NCBI GenBank assembly: GCA_019429045.1
Contig: JAHYJL010000009.1
Coordinates: 1 to 38,189, forward strand
Length of the DNA: 38,189 nt
Source: Bacteroidales bacterium
GTDB taxonomy: Bacteria; Bacteroidota; Bacteroidia; Bacteroidales; JAGOPY01
Reading direction: 5' to 3'
Part shown: one piece after another, positions 1 to 7,254 of the stretch
How positions within the stretch are numbered: position 1 is the stretch's first letter
How the letters are laid out: every line of letters starts with the position of its first letter
The notes under the pieces: model-generated
The model's input: only the letters and a program-made list of their open reading frames with translations
The model's database searches: none
Told to the model about the DNA's origin: nothing
Made by a program: the position numbers and the translations under genes

Positions 1-1678
1 GGCCTTTTCCATTGAATATGACGGAATAATTACCCGGGGATTGATTTGATGTATGCCATTCTTTTATTATGTTTCCTTTAATATCCATTATTGTAATGGT
101 AACATCACAGGTTTCAGCCAGCGAATAAATAATCTGAGTCTTATCCCTGAATGGGTTGGGGAAATTGAAGAATAATCCCGACGTATCGTAAGGTGGGAAT
201 ATGACGCTTGATTCAAACACTGGTTTGTCATCAAGCAAAATCTGTGAAAAATTTAAGTTATCGTAAGTAGAATCAGGGGAGGGCATTTGATCGGAGTCAT
301 TATCCAGTCCTATTTTCAATAAGAAAAAATCCTCATTCCCCACAGAAGTAAGTTCAATGTTATTGAATGAAACGGTTCCGGAAAAGCTACCCGTGTAATA
401 AATCTGATTTATATCGGGCATCACTGCGGAAAGCACTTTCGGGTTATAATCATCTCCCAGCAGGAAAACTTCCGACATGTTTCCGGAGATCTCATAACTG
501 GCCAGTTTGGTATTTTGATGAGCGTTGACGGTTTTTAAATCAGTAGCCATCAATATTTTCTGTCCGACAGGCAACCATGCATCGAAAACAAAATCATTCA
601 TTTCCTGACCGTGCTTTTTATGGTTTTGTAATTTACCATGTTTATTAAAAGTCAGATGAAAGATGTCATCTCCTCCCTCGGCGGTCAATATCACATTGCC
701 TTTATGAACAAGTTCCCCTTTAAATTCACCGGCAACGATCATTTTATTATCACCGCCAAGCGTTATACGTTTAACATTGTCATCATGAACACCACCAAAT
801 GATTCAGACCAGATTATTTCGCCTGAATTGCTCATTTTCATGATGAAGCCGTCTGTTTTGCCTTCACTTATTATGAATGTTTGGTTATCAATATAAACCG
901 TATCCGTAAAATTGCCGGCGATATAATATCCGTTTTGCTGGTCGACAATAATGTCCTTGATAACTATTTCCCCGTTGTTATTCAATGTTTTTAACCAGAT
1001 CAAATCACCTTCGGATGACCATAGAGCAACGAATCCGTCGTAATTGTTTTGAGAAAAGTTGACCGTTGAATTTTCACCGGGGAAAACAATGGAATGGGAG
1101 TAAAAGCCGCATGACAGGAGATTTCCCATCATGTCGGTGAACATCGACAGGCACTGTTGGGTTCCTCTCCCGGAGATTTGGTTAATCCACATTAAATTGC
1201 CCAACGAATCAAATTTAGCAATGAAGCTGTCAATAAAATCCTCTGCAATCAGGGTGTCACAGGTGGAAAAAAACAGTGAATCCTGGAATAATCCTGAAAG
1301 AAAAACATCTCCCGTACTGTTAATCATAATGTCTGTCGGGGCATCAGAACCCTTCCCGCCGATATGTTTTGTCCATACCACCTGCCCATTCCGGTTTAGT
1401 TTAGAAAAGAATATATCTTCATATCCATAACCTGCCAGCGAGTCAAATCCACCGTTCGAATGGATGACGATTTCTTTTTCAAACACACCGGCAAAGTAAA
1501 CATTGCCAACCGGATCGGCCATTACTTTTAATCCCCTGTCATCACCGGCGCCGCCAATTTGCAAAGCCCACTGGGGGGAGAGGGGTTGGCTGATAGAGGA
1601 TGTAACCTGAGTAAGAAGCAAAAATAGAGTGAAGCAGAATAGATGAAATCTATTAACCATAATCAAAGATTTTTTCAT
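1..1678 (-). CDS. T9SS-sorted beta-propeller-like secreted protein (partial, C-terminus off window)
   Basis: This frame is missing from the ORF track because it has no stop inside the window. Read on the minus strand from the ATG at 1678 it gives an N-terminal signal peptide (MKKSLIMVNRFHLFCFTLF...) and then repeated units of the type 'GNVYFAGVF', 'GDVFLSGLF', 'GYYIAGNF', 'KMIVAGEF', each preceded by a W-T/I-x-x-x-GG-like strand. That pattern resembles SBBP-type beta-propeller repeats. Near the window edge it reads 'NFPNPFRDKTQIIYSL', then a D-x-x-G-N-I-I-K element, which is the classic start of a type A Por secretion (T9SS) tail, so the product is probably exported across the outer membrane. 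The 18-base gap to the stop of the YD-repeat gene on the same strand suggests one transcript. About 559 codons are visible and only the last part of the tail is missing. The specific ligand or role is not recognisable. Confidence 0.88.
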   Translation of the reverse strand, partial: MKKSLIMVNRFHLFCFTLFLLLTQVTSSISQPLSPQWALQIGGAGDDRGLKVMADPVGNVYFAGVFEKEIVIHSNGGFDSLAGYGYEDIFFSKLNRNGQVVWTKHIGGKGSDAPTDIMINSTGDVFLSGLFQDSLFFSTCDTLIAEDFIDSFIAKFDSLGNLMWINQISGRGTQQCLSMFTDMMGNLLSCGFYSHSIVFPGENSTVNFSQNNYDGFVALWSSEGDLIWLKTLNNNGEIVIKDIIVDQQNGYYIAGNFTDTVYIDNQTFIISEGKTDGFIMKMSNSGEIIWSESFGGVHDDNVKRITLGGDNKMIVAGEFKGELVHKGNVILTAEGGDDIFHLTFNKHGKLQNHKKHGQEMNDFVFDAWLPVGQKILMATDLKTVNAHQNTKLASYEISGNMSEVFLLGDDYNPKVLSAVMPDINQIYYTGSFSGTVSFNNIELTSVGNEDFFLLKIGLDNDSDQMPSPDSTYDNLNFSQILLDDKPVFESSVIFPPYDTSGLFFNFPNPFRDKTQIIYSLAETCDVTITIMDIKGNIIKEWHTSNQSPGNYSVIFNGKG

Positions 1679-1696
1679 GGTGAATTATTCAAGATT

Positions 1697-2034
1697 TTAA
1701 TTAGTGTTAATTTTGCCATAATTATACATATATCTATTCAAGATATATTTACTATTGTCAAAAATAGTTTGCAATCGACCAAAATCGTCATATTCGTAAA
1801 ATACAGTTATGCCATTGGATTTGGTCACACTAGTGATGCCTATGAAAGGATCATAAGTATATGACGTAATTAAGGAGTATGGCAGATGTGAGCGTAAGTC
1901 GTTAAAAATCCCGATCAAGTCATTTTCGGATTTTATTTGTAGATCATCAACGCTTAGGTTAATGGTTGCCAATGCTGTTTCAACTTCATCATATGAGGAA
2001 TTTTCTATTACGGCAATTGGCATAGTATAATTAT
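1697..2034 (-). pseudogene. 3' fragment of the IS-interrupted YD-repeat protein gene
   Basis: This is the downstream piece of the gene whose upstream piece lies at 3698-6992. It encodes the last ~110 residues: 'MPIAVIENSSYDEVETAL', then a short spacer and a final YD-type block 'YTYDPFIGITS...YEYDDFGRLQ', ending NYGKINTN-stop. The 'P-I-A-x-I-E-N-x-x-Y-x-E-V' block normally follows 'LWGYNYx' in secreted Bacteroidota YD/RHS proteins. That missing half is found at the other side of the insertion sequence. The track ORF starting at 2023 uses an internal Met codon and has no plausible start context, so it is unlikely to be translated by itself. It ends 18 bases before the T9SS gene. Confidence 0.9.
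2029..2034. repeat. Target-site duplication, left copy (AATTAT)
   Basis: AATTAT directly abuts the outer end (CCGTAACTTTTCA...) of the left inverted repeat. The same six bases abut the right end at 3698-3703. A 5-6 bp duplication is usual for IS1634-family elements. Confidence 0.88.
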
Positions 2035-2062
2035 CCGTAACTTTTCAAGTTTTAGGCACAGC
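2035..2062. repeat. Left terminal inverted repeat of the IS
   Basis: It reads CCGTAACTTTTCA, three variable bases, then TTTAGGCACAGC. Compared with the reverse complement of 3670-3697 it matches at 24 of 28 positions. It overlaps the 3' end of the transposase gene: the last codons and the TGA stop lie inside this repeat. Confidence 0.9.
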
Positions 2063-3580
2063 ATTAAATGTTTCCAGTAGTTCCCTTTGTTTTTTAGTCA
2101 TTTCGGTATAGAATACCTGCCCGGTATCGGTTACCACAGCTTTCATTTTTTCCAGTTGCAGGATCATCATTTCAAAGCTGTATTCCTTGAGCAGGCCGGC
2201 ATTTTTGAGGATATTCACCATTTTCATCCGCAACAGCAGGGCCAGCAGACTGATAAACATCAATCCTTTCAGGGTGTCTTCCTTATGTGCATGTGGGGTG
2301 GAAAATTCCAGGTCATTCTTCAGAATATTAAAGCTGCGTTCGATCATTTCTTTCTCCTTATATGCCGCCAGGCAGCTGTCCCAGGATTGTTCACCCTGAC
2401 AAGCAATGATAAACAGGCCTTTTTTATTCAGTCTTCTGGCCACTGCCTTTTCCTTGATCTCTGCGGTGATGCCTTCGGTGGAGATCTTCAGGGTGAAGTA
2501 CCCTTTCAGGTTGCCGATGATGTCCAGGGCACGGGCTTTGGTGTCCTTACCTGGCCGTAACTGGCCAATTTGTTGCTGGATACTGAAAAGACGTTTGTAA
2601 AAGCTGTCTTTCTCCTGCTGCGCCCTGGCAGGATTAAAATAACAATACCCTGCGAGCCGCTGGCTTCCAAGGGTTATATCCACAGGCGTAACAAACAGCA
2701 CCTGGTCATTGAACTTTTGCATGTTCCTGGGTCGTTCAATGGTTCGGGCCAGCCGGCTGATCAAGGCCTGGACGCTGGCATAGCGTTCGGGCACAGCCAG
2801 GATAAACTCGGCCTGGTGCTCCAGGAGCAGTTCAATGTTTTCAATGCTGAAAAACCCCCGGTCAAGGACCAGGGTAAAATCTTTTACCCCCAGCACTTTT
2901 AGCTTTTTCACCGTGTTGCGCAGGGTCTTCACATCGCTGATGCTTCCCGGATAAATCTCATACCCCAACGGAATACCTTCCTGTTTGTCTATGATCATGG
3001 AAAGATTTACCTGGGGCAGATCAAGGTGATCCCGGTTGTACCCCCATTCCAGAAGCTTGATCAGCTCACTGTAGGATGACACCGAGGTAATATCATACAG
3101 CAAGGTTCGTTTGCTCTTGAGCTGACGGATCAGGTATTCGGCCAGTCGATCCTGTAACCTGCCTTGTCCAATGGCAGTGAGCAGCCTGCTGATACTTGCC
3201 GGGCTCAGGGGAAGGTCTCGGGAAAGATAATACATCCATGAGCCCTCATACCAGTTGGAAACATGCTGCAGGGACAATCCCCTGAACAGCCGGGCCATGC
3301 ACAGGGTCATCACCACCTGGGCCTGCACCTTGCCCAATTCCCCGGATAAAAATTTATCGAGCCGGTAGTGTTTGATGATTTGTTGCACGGGAAGGAACTC
3401 ACCATAGGAAAATACGTCTTTTAATTTCCGGTCACGCACCCTGACTACCTTATCTTCCTGTTTCTTACCGAGATAGCGACTCTTCTGCCTGACTTTCTTG
3501 GTTTCGGGATCATAATAGGGGGTGATTTCATACACATACTCAATTCCGTTAATGATTTTGATACGTCGAAAGGATTTCAT
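2045..3580 (-). CDS. IS1634-family transposase
   Basis: DDE transposase of 511 aa, predicted to cut and join the element ends. Candidate catalytic carboxylates sit in 'LLYDITSVSSYS' (first Asp), 'FTLVLDRGFFS' (second Asp) and 'YKEKEMIERSFNILK' (Glu). The last fits the IS4-superfamily Y-x2-R/K-x3-E-x6-K signature with Lys in place of the usual Arg. I place the start at the ATG at 3580 (MKSFRRIKI) rather than the TTG at 3601 used by the track, because that TTG lies inside the promoter -7 box TATATTTG. The stop TGA lies inside the left terminal repeat, so the last residues (AVPKT) are encoded by the repeat. No frameshift or premature stop is visible. Start choice is inference; the family is clear from motifs. 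Confidence 0.92.
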   Translation of the reverse strand: MKSFRRIKIINGIEYVYEITPYYDPETKKVRQKSRYLGKKQEDKVVRVRDRKLKDVFSYGEFLPVQQIIKHYRLDKFLSGELGKVQAQVVMTLCMARLFRGLSLQHVSNWYEGSWMYYLSRDLPLSPASISRLLTAIGQGRLQDRLAEYLIRQLKSKRTLLYDITSVSSYSELIKLLEWGYNRDHLDLPQVNLSMIIDKQEGIPLGYEIYPGSISDVKTLRNTVKKLKVLGVKDFTLVLDRGFFSIENIELLLEHQAEFILAVPERYASVQALISRLARTIERPRNMQKFNDQVLFVTPVDITLGSQRLAGYCYFNPARAQQEKDSFYKRLFSIQQQIGQLRPGKDTKARALDIIGNLKGYFTLKISTEGITAEIKEKAVARRLNKKGLFIIACQGEQSWDSCLAAYKEKEMIERSFNILKNDLEFSTPHAHKEDTLKGLMFISLLALLLRMKMVNILKNAGLLKEYSFEMMILQLEKMKAVVTDTGQVFYTEMTKKQRELLETFNAVPKT

Positions 3581-3584
3581 GGAA

Positions 3585-3600
3585 TGCCTATTTAGGCACA
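3585..3600. promoter_or_regulatory. Internal palindrome carrying a copy of the IS end motif
   Basis: TGCCTA-TT-TAGGCA is an inverted repeat with a 2-bp centre, lying between the transposase -7 box and its ATG. Its right half continues as TTTAGGCACA (3591-3600), identical to ten bases of the left terminal repeat (2051-2060) and to the complement of the right one (3672-3681). Binding by transposase at this spot would cover its own promoter. Confidence 0.5.
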
Positions 3601-3629
3601 AATATACTCATCCAATTACCTCTTTACAA
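3599..3629 (-). promoter_or_regulatory. Promoter of the transposase gene
   Basis: On the minus strand there is a TTG (3629-3627), 20 bases, then TATATTTG (3606-3599). This is the Bacteroidota -33/-7 arrangement, and the transposase ATG lies 18 bases downstream. Confidence 0.6.
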
Positions 3630-6600
3630 CCAATAACTATCAGATGTTTTCAACAATTTATTGTGAATAGCTGTGCCTAAATGATGAAAAGTTTCGGAAT
3701 TATATCCCCAGAGGTAAGATATAGGAGTCCCAATGCCTTTGGGCGTTATCTGAATTATATTCAAATGATCATCATAATAATCATATTGAATTTCTTTATT
3801 AAATGTATTATGCTCGAAATCAAAATTTTCAGCTGTTGAAACAACAGGAACATTGACGGTAATCAAGGTATCCCCATCTAATATTTCTATTTCTTTTACC
3901 TGTAATGAATATTTCAGGTGTTCAACTTTTACAGTGTCATTCCCTATAAGATAAGATTCCTTATCCAGATAAGTACTTAAATTATGCATTAATGCCAGTA
4001 TAACATTGCCCCGTTGATTATCATCAATTGCATTATCAAGTTGATTCCATAAACAACTATCATAATCAAACAGGCATGATAAATAACTATTTTTTGCATC
4101 AGAAATGCAAAGAAGGTTAAAGCAGGAATTTGTATCCAGACACTCATAATATCCGCTGTCAGATAGACATTCTTGATATTCAATGATATAATCTTGAATA
4201 CAATAATTTATAAATCTTTTTTTCCAGCATAGAACCTGTAATTTATTACAACAAACATCACGAGCATTTGCCAGTTTGGTAATCAGTTCACTGAGACAAG
4301 AACTGTAAATATTTTGACATCCAGTGTATCCCATGCTACATCCGCCAAAATATGATAGCTCACAATCTTCTACATCTGAAATGAAATCCTTAAGACAATG
4401 ATTCTTGCAATCAATATGGTCCAACGGATATTTATATTTTATCATTGACATTTTGCCATCAGATCGATTGCTGATAACTCTATTAGGACCAAAATGGTAG
4501 AGGCTGTCATAATATAATGTATCTGTAGTGACAATCTTTTCCCCATCAAAGTACTCTGTTGTTTTATTGATTTTTTTTCTCAAAACTATGGGGCTGATCC
4601 AGTAATTTCTAAAAATAAAATCATCTTTATGAAAGGGAGGACTAACAGTTGGCCCCCGGGTTTGCTTTCTGAACGCCTGAAACCCGGCAACTGTTTCTCG
4701 ACGATTCATATCTATCTCGTATTTGAATTCTATTGATTTTATTGTATCATCTTTAGATGAATAGAAATACTCCTTGATTAAATTTGACCTGAGATATTGA
4801 TTACTTACTTTTGGTGGATAAGGAGGTCCGCTTTTAGGGGGGTCTGATATTTCGTAGAAGTAACTTTCAACTTTTCCGTTATTCTCCAATTGTGTCCCAA
4901 AATACTCTACGACTTTTGAGTAAGATACTATATTTGATGACAATCCCAATCCTGCGTAAGGATAAGAGAATGCTAAAACCTGAGGGTATTCCAGAATTGG
5001 CGACTCCGGGTTATTAGGATCTGAGCGCCTAATTGATTTAGCATGTTGTGTGAAATAAGATAGGTCCTCATTAAAAGTTAAAGTGCCACCTGTTGCATAA
5101 TCATATGATCTGGTACTCAATAAACCGGTAATTGAATCGAAATTTTCAGTTCTTTTTATTCGTAGCCCCCCTGTTAAAAACTCTCTCTTAATTGTTAATT
5201 TTTCTGGATCATAATATCTAAAAGATATACTTACAGCTAATTTTGTTGAGTCTTTTGATGTTTCCAATATTCTTAAAGATAATTCCAATGGTGGTTTGAA
5301 AGATTCGATATTCGAATTTATTGAATATGTGCAAGGTGAAATCGTAGGTAAGGCAGATCCATAAGATATTTCGTTAGCATCGGTTATTTCATAATCACCA
5401 TCGCACATGTCGTTTTGCGCATTACAATCACAATGACTATGACCAAATATAGATGCCGATATATTAATGTCGTAATACTCATATTCCGGATTTAGGTTTA
5501 TGTTGATCAATGTATCTTTGAATTTTCCTGAAATTTGATATGTTAACAAACTATCTGTTGAAACTTCATAAATGGTTGGGTGTCTTTGACAAGTGTTGTT
5601 TTCAAAATAAAATTTTGTCCATCCACCAGTTGGATAAGTTATTCGATCCAATATGCCTGCTTTTGTGTAAGCAGAGTCGGGTTCCCGGTTGGCGCCACTA
5701 CCAAGTAATTGATTGCCAATTTTGAAATAAGGAATTAAACTGAAGTTTGGTTTGTTATTAAAATATCCCCAATGATCTATCGCAAAAGAGTTACAGGGTG
5801 GTAGTTGTGTTTCATTGTATGAAAATGTATGGATTTTACAGTTGCCTTCTCCACGGCCTTTCTCTTTTAAAGCCAATAATTTAAGACGTTTGCAGTTTGT
5901 TTCCTCCGGATTATACCATCCATATTCGAATTCAAACACCTTGTTTTTGAAAACGATAGAATCAATTTTTGGAAGAAACTCCTGAGAAATGGATGAAAAA
6001 AAATGAACAGTATCATTTTCAAATTCAATTTTGGAGATGGTCTTCAAATTTATATTCATTGATGTCCCATGAGAATTATTGCTTACATGGTAAAAGTTAA
6101 TGTTGTTTGGATGACTTTCATATAATATGTTATATGTATCAATATTGTCTTTATCGTAAGCATGGTCAGTATACTTAAATGATATATGCGAATTACTAAA
6201 AGGATTATAAATTTTTGAAAGGTAAAAACTTGAAGTGTATTTGGAGGGATTATCACTTGTTGACCAGTAGATTGTTCTTTCCGTAAAACCACCTTCGCCA
6301 ATATTCCCGAAATAATATTGAACTCCTTGTTGATCAGTGATTAGAAAACCTGTAATCCCATTTAAGGTGTTGAAAATTGTATCATAAACAGGTAGTATTG
6401 ATAGATCAGAATATGGGATTAACACCGGGTAACCATGATTCCCAAAAATAAAGCTTCCGCTGTTATGTCCTGCATTATAATAGAACAAATCAGGTTCATA
6501 ATCTATTTTTCCATTTGACAATTCATTTAATTTCATATATATATATTCAGCATATGAAGGTACATTAAAATCCTGTTCAACCCATGTTTCTCTTGGAATA

Positions 6601-6992
6601 TTCAAAGCGTTTGCTAAAAATCCGACACTACTTCCATCATCAGGCATTCCGCGCATAACTCTTGTGATTACACCACCAGCATGAAGCGACCATCCCAACC
6701 CCACAAATGAAGATTCATCTGAGACTTTGATTCCACCAGCATGATATGATAGTGCAATCTGAATATCCATTCCGCTTTCCGTCAAATTTAAAAGTGGAAT
6801 CGAAATTTTTGGAATTCCTGTCGATTTATCTACCATAACTTCACCATACTTACCCAAAGAAGCGGCATTCGGAGATGGTGGGACTGAAACGGTATTATAC
6901 CAAATTTTTTGGTCTTCTTCCTGTGCTATGATGTAAAGGCTTGATAAGACAGAAATTGTTAAAGTAATACAGCAAATTATTAACTTTCTCAT
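3624..6992 (-). CDS. YD-repeat (RHS-like) secreted protein, 5' part, interrupted by an IS
   Basis: A large surface or secreted protein starting with a signal peptide (MRKLIICCITLTISVLSSLYIIAQ). Next comes the block typical of Bacteroidota YD/SpvB-like proteins, 'PNAASLGKYGEVMVDKSTG', 'LSYHAGGIKV' and 'VGLGWSLHAGGVITR' (residues ~40-110), and a long beta-rich region. Residues ~861-983 form an unusual insert with 16 cysteines, and a smaller Cys-rich patch (HCDCNAQNDMC) lies near 520. Host sequence ends at codon 1098 (LWGYN). The remaining ~25 codons (SETFHHLG...SDSYWL) are IS sequence read by chance up to a stop at 3624. Excising the IS and one target copy gives 'WGYNYTMPIAVIE' and a 1208-residue protein. 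The truncated product lacks only the final YD region and may be made, but whether it works is unknown. The gene is AT-rich relative to the housekeeping genes. Polymorphic-toxin or adhesin roles are possible but unsupported here. Confidence 0.88.
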   Translation of the reverse strand: MRKLIICCITLTISVLSSLYIIAQEEDQKIWYNTVSVPPSPNAASLGKYGEVMVDKSTGIPKISIPLLNLTESGMDIQIALSYHAGGIKVSDESSFVGLGWSLHAGGVITRVMRGMPDDGSSVGFLANALNIPRETWVEQDFNVPSYAEYIYMKLNELSNGKIDYEPDLFYYNAGHNSGSFIFGNHGYPVLIPYSDLSILPVYDTIFNTLNGITGFLITDQQGVQYYFGNIGEGGFTERTIYWSTSDNPSKYTSSFYLSKIYNPFSNSHISFKYTDHAYDKDNIDTYNILYESHPNNINFYHVSNNSHGTSMNINLKTISKIEFENDTVHFFSSISQEFLPKIDSIVFKNKVFEFEYGWYNPEETNCKRLKLLALKEKGRGEGNCKIHTFSYNETQLPPCNSFAIDHWGYFNNKPNFSLIPYFKIGNQLLGSGANREPDSAYTKAGILDRITYPTGGWTKFYFENNTCQRHPTIYEVSTDSLLTYQISGKFKDTLININLNPEYEYYDINISASIFGHSHCDCNAQNDMCDGDYEITDANEISYGSALPTISPCTYSINSNIESFKPPLELSLRILETSKDSTKLAVSISFRYYDPEKLTIKREFLTGGLRIKRTENFDSITGLLSTRSYDYATGGTLTFNEDLSYFTQHAKSIRRSDPNNPESPILEYPQVLAFSYPYAGLGLSSNIVSYSKVVEYFGTQLENNGKVESYFYEISDPPKSGPPYPPKVSNQYLRSNLIKEYFYSSKDDTIKSIEFKYEIDMNRRETVAGFQAFRKQTRGPTVSPPFHKDDFIFRNYWISPIVLRKKINKTTEYFDGEKIVTTDTLYYDSLYHFGPNRVISNRSDGKMSMIKYKYPLDHIDCKNHCLKDFISDVEDCELSYFGGCSMGYTGCQNIYSSCLSELITKLANARDVCCNKLQVLCWKKRFINYCIQDYIIEYQECLSDSGYYECLDTNSCFNLLCISDAKNSYLSCLFDYDSCLWNQLDNAIDDNQRGNVILALMHNLSTYLDKESYLIGNDTVKVEHLKYSLQVKEIEILDGDTLITVNVPVVSTAENFDFEHNTFNKEIQYDYYDDHLNIIQITPKGIGTPISYLWGYNSETFHHLGTAIHNKLLKTSDSYWL
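3670..3697. repeat. Right terminal inverted repeat of the IS
   Basis: GCTGTGCCTAAA, three variable bases, then TGAAAAGTTTCGG. It pairs with 2035-2062 with four mismatches, three of them adjacent. Confidence 0.9.
3698..3703. repeat. Target-site duplication, right copy (AATTAT)
   Basis: Identical to 2029-2034. Joining the flanks through one copy restores the YD frame. Confidence 0.88.
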
Positions 6993-7084
6993 AATATGAC
7001 ATATTAACTATATTATACAAATAACTTTACAGCAATTACTTTTAAGCATCGCTTTGGCTCTGCTTACATCACTGATTATACTAT

Positions 7085-7196
7085 TAGTGGTTTAATCTTC
7101 ATCAGCCGGGTTTTTTTCCGGCGATAAAAATGCAACCCGGTTAAATCAAATCCATAGCAGAAAACCACTAGAAAAAAAATTATTGGTTTTCTGCTA
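7085..7196. other. Inverted-repeat cluster in the YD/hemW intergenic region
   Basis: The gap between the YD gene start (6992, minus) and hemW (7255) holds a perfect 13-bp inverted repeat, TAGCAGAAAACCA (7155-7167) and TGGTTTTCTGCTA (7184-7196), with a 16-base AT-rich loop. The left arm overlaps AAACCACTA (7162-7170), which could instead pair with TAGTGGTTT (7085-7093), so two structures exclude each other. A smaller stem GCCGG/CCGGC with a T-rich loop lies at 7105-7122. There is no U-tract after the long stem, so a simple terminator is not obvious. It could be a leader or processing element of the YD transcript, but its role is not known. Confidence 0.4.
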
Positions 7197-7233
7197 CTTA
7201 GATTCAGGGTAAGAATTATCACAGGAGTTCGCC

Positions 7234-7241
7234 TACCTTTG
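7234..7241 (+). promoter_or_regulatory. hemW -7 promoter box (TACCTTTG)
   Basis: Matches TAnnTTTG 13 bases before the hemW ATG, which implies a very short 5' leader. No convincing -33 TTG was seen. Confidence 0.6.
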
Positions 7242-7254
7242 CAGTTACATTACC

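Larger units (their letters stand above)
2035..3697 (-). mobile_element. IS1634-family insertion sequence, 1663 bp, apparently complete
   Basis: The element has 28-bp imperfect terminal inverted repeats (24 of 28 identical), a single transposase gene on the minus strand filling almost its whole length, its own promoter-like sequence and a 6-bp AATTAT direct duplication outside both ends. The family call rests on the transposase (IS4-superfamily DDE with a Y-x2-K-x3-E-x6-K signature, ~510 aa) and on the duplication length; a database comparison was not possible. It splits a YD-repeat gene after codon 1098. Base composition is visibly more GC-rich than the AT-rich host gene, which fits a recent arrival. 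No frameshift or internal stop is visible in the transposase, so the element may still be active. Confidence 0.92.

Noticed and set aside
3989-4183. 64-aa minus-strand ORF inside the YD gene
   Set aside because: Alternative frame of the Cys-rich module; no start context and no similarity recognised.
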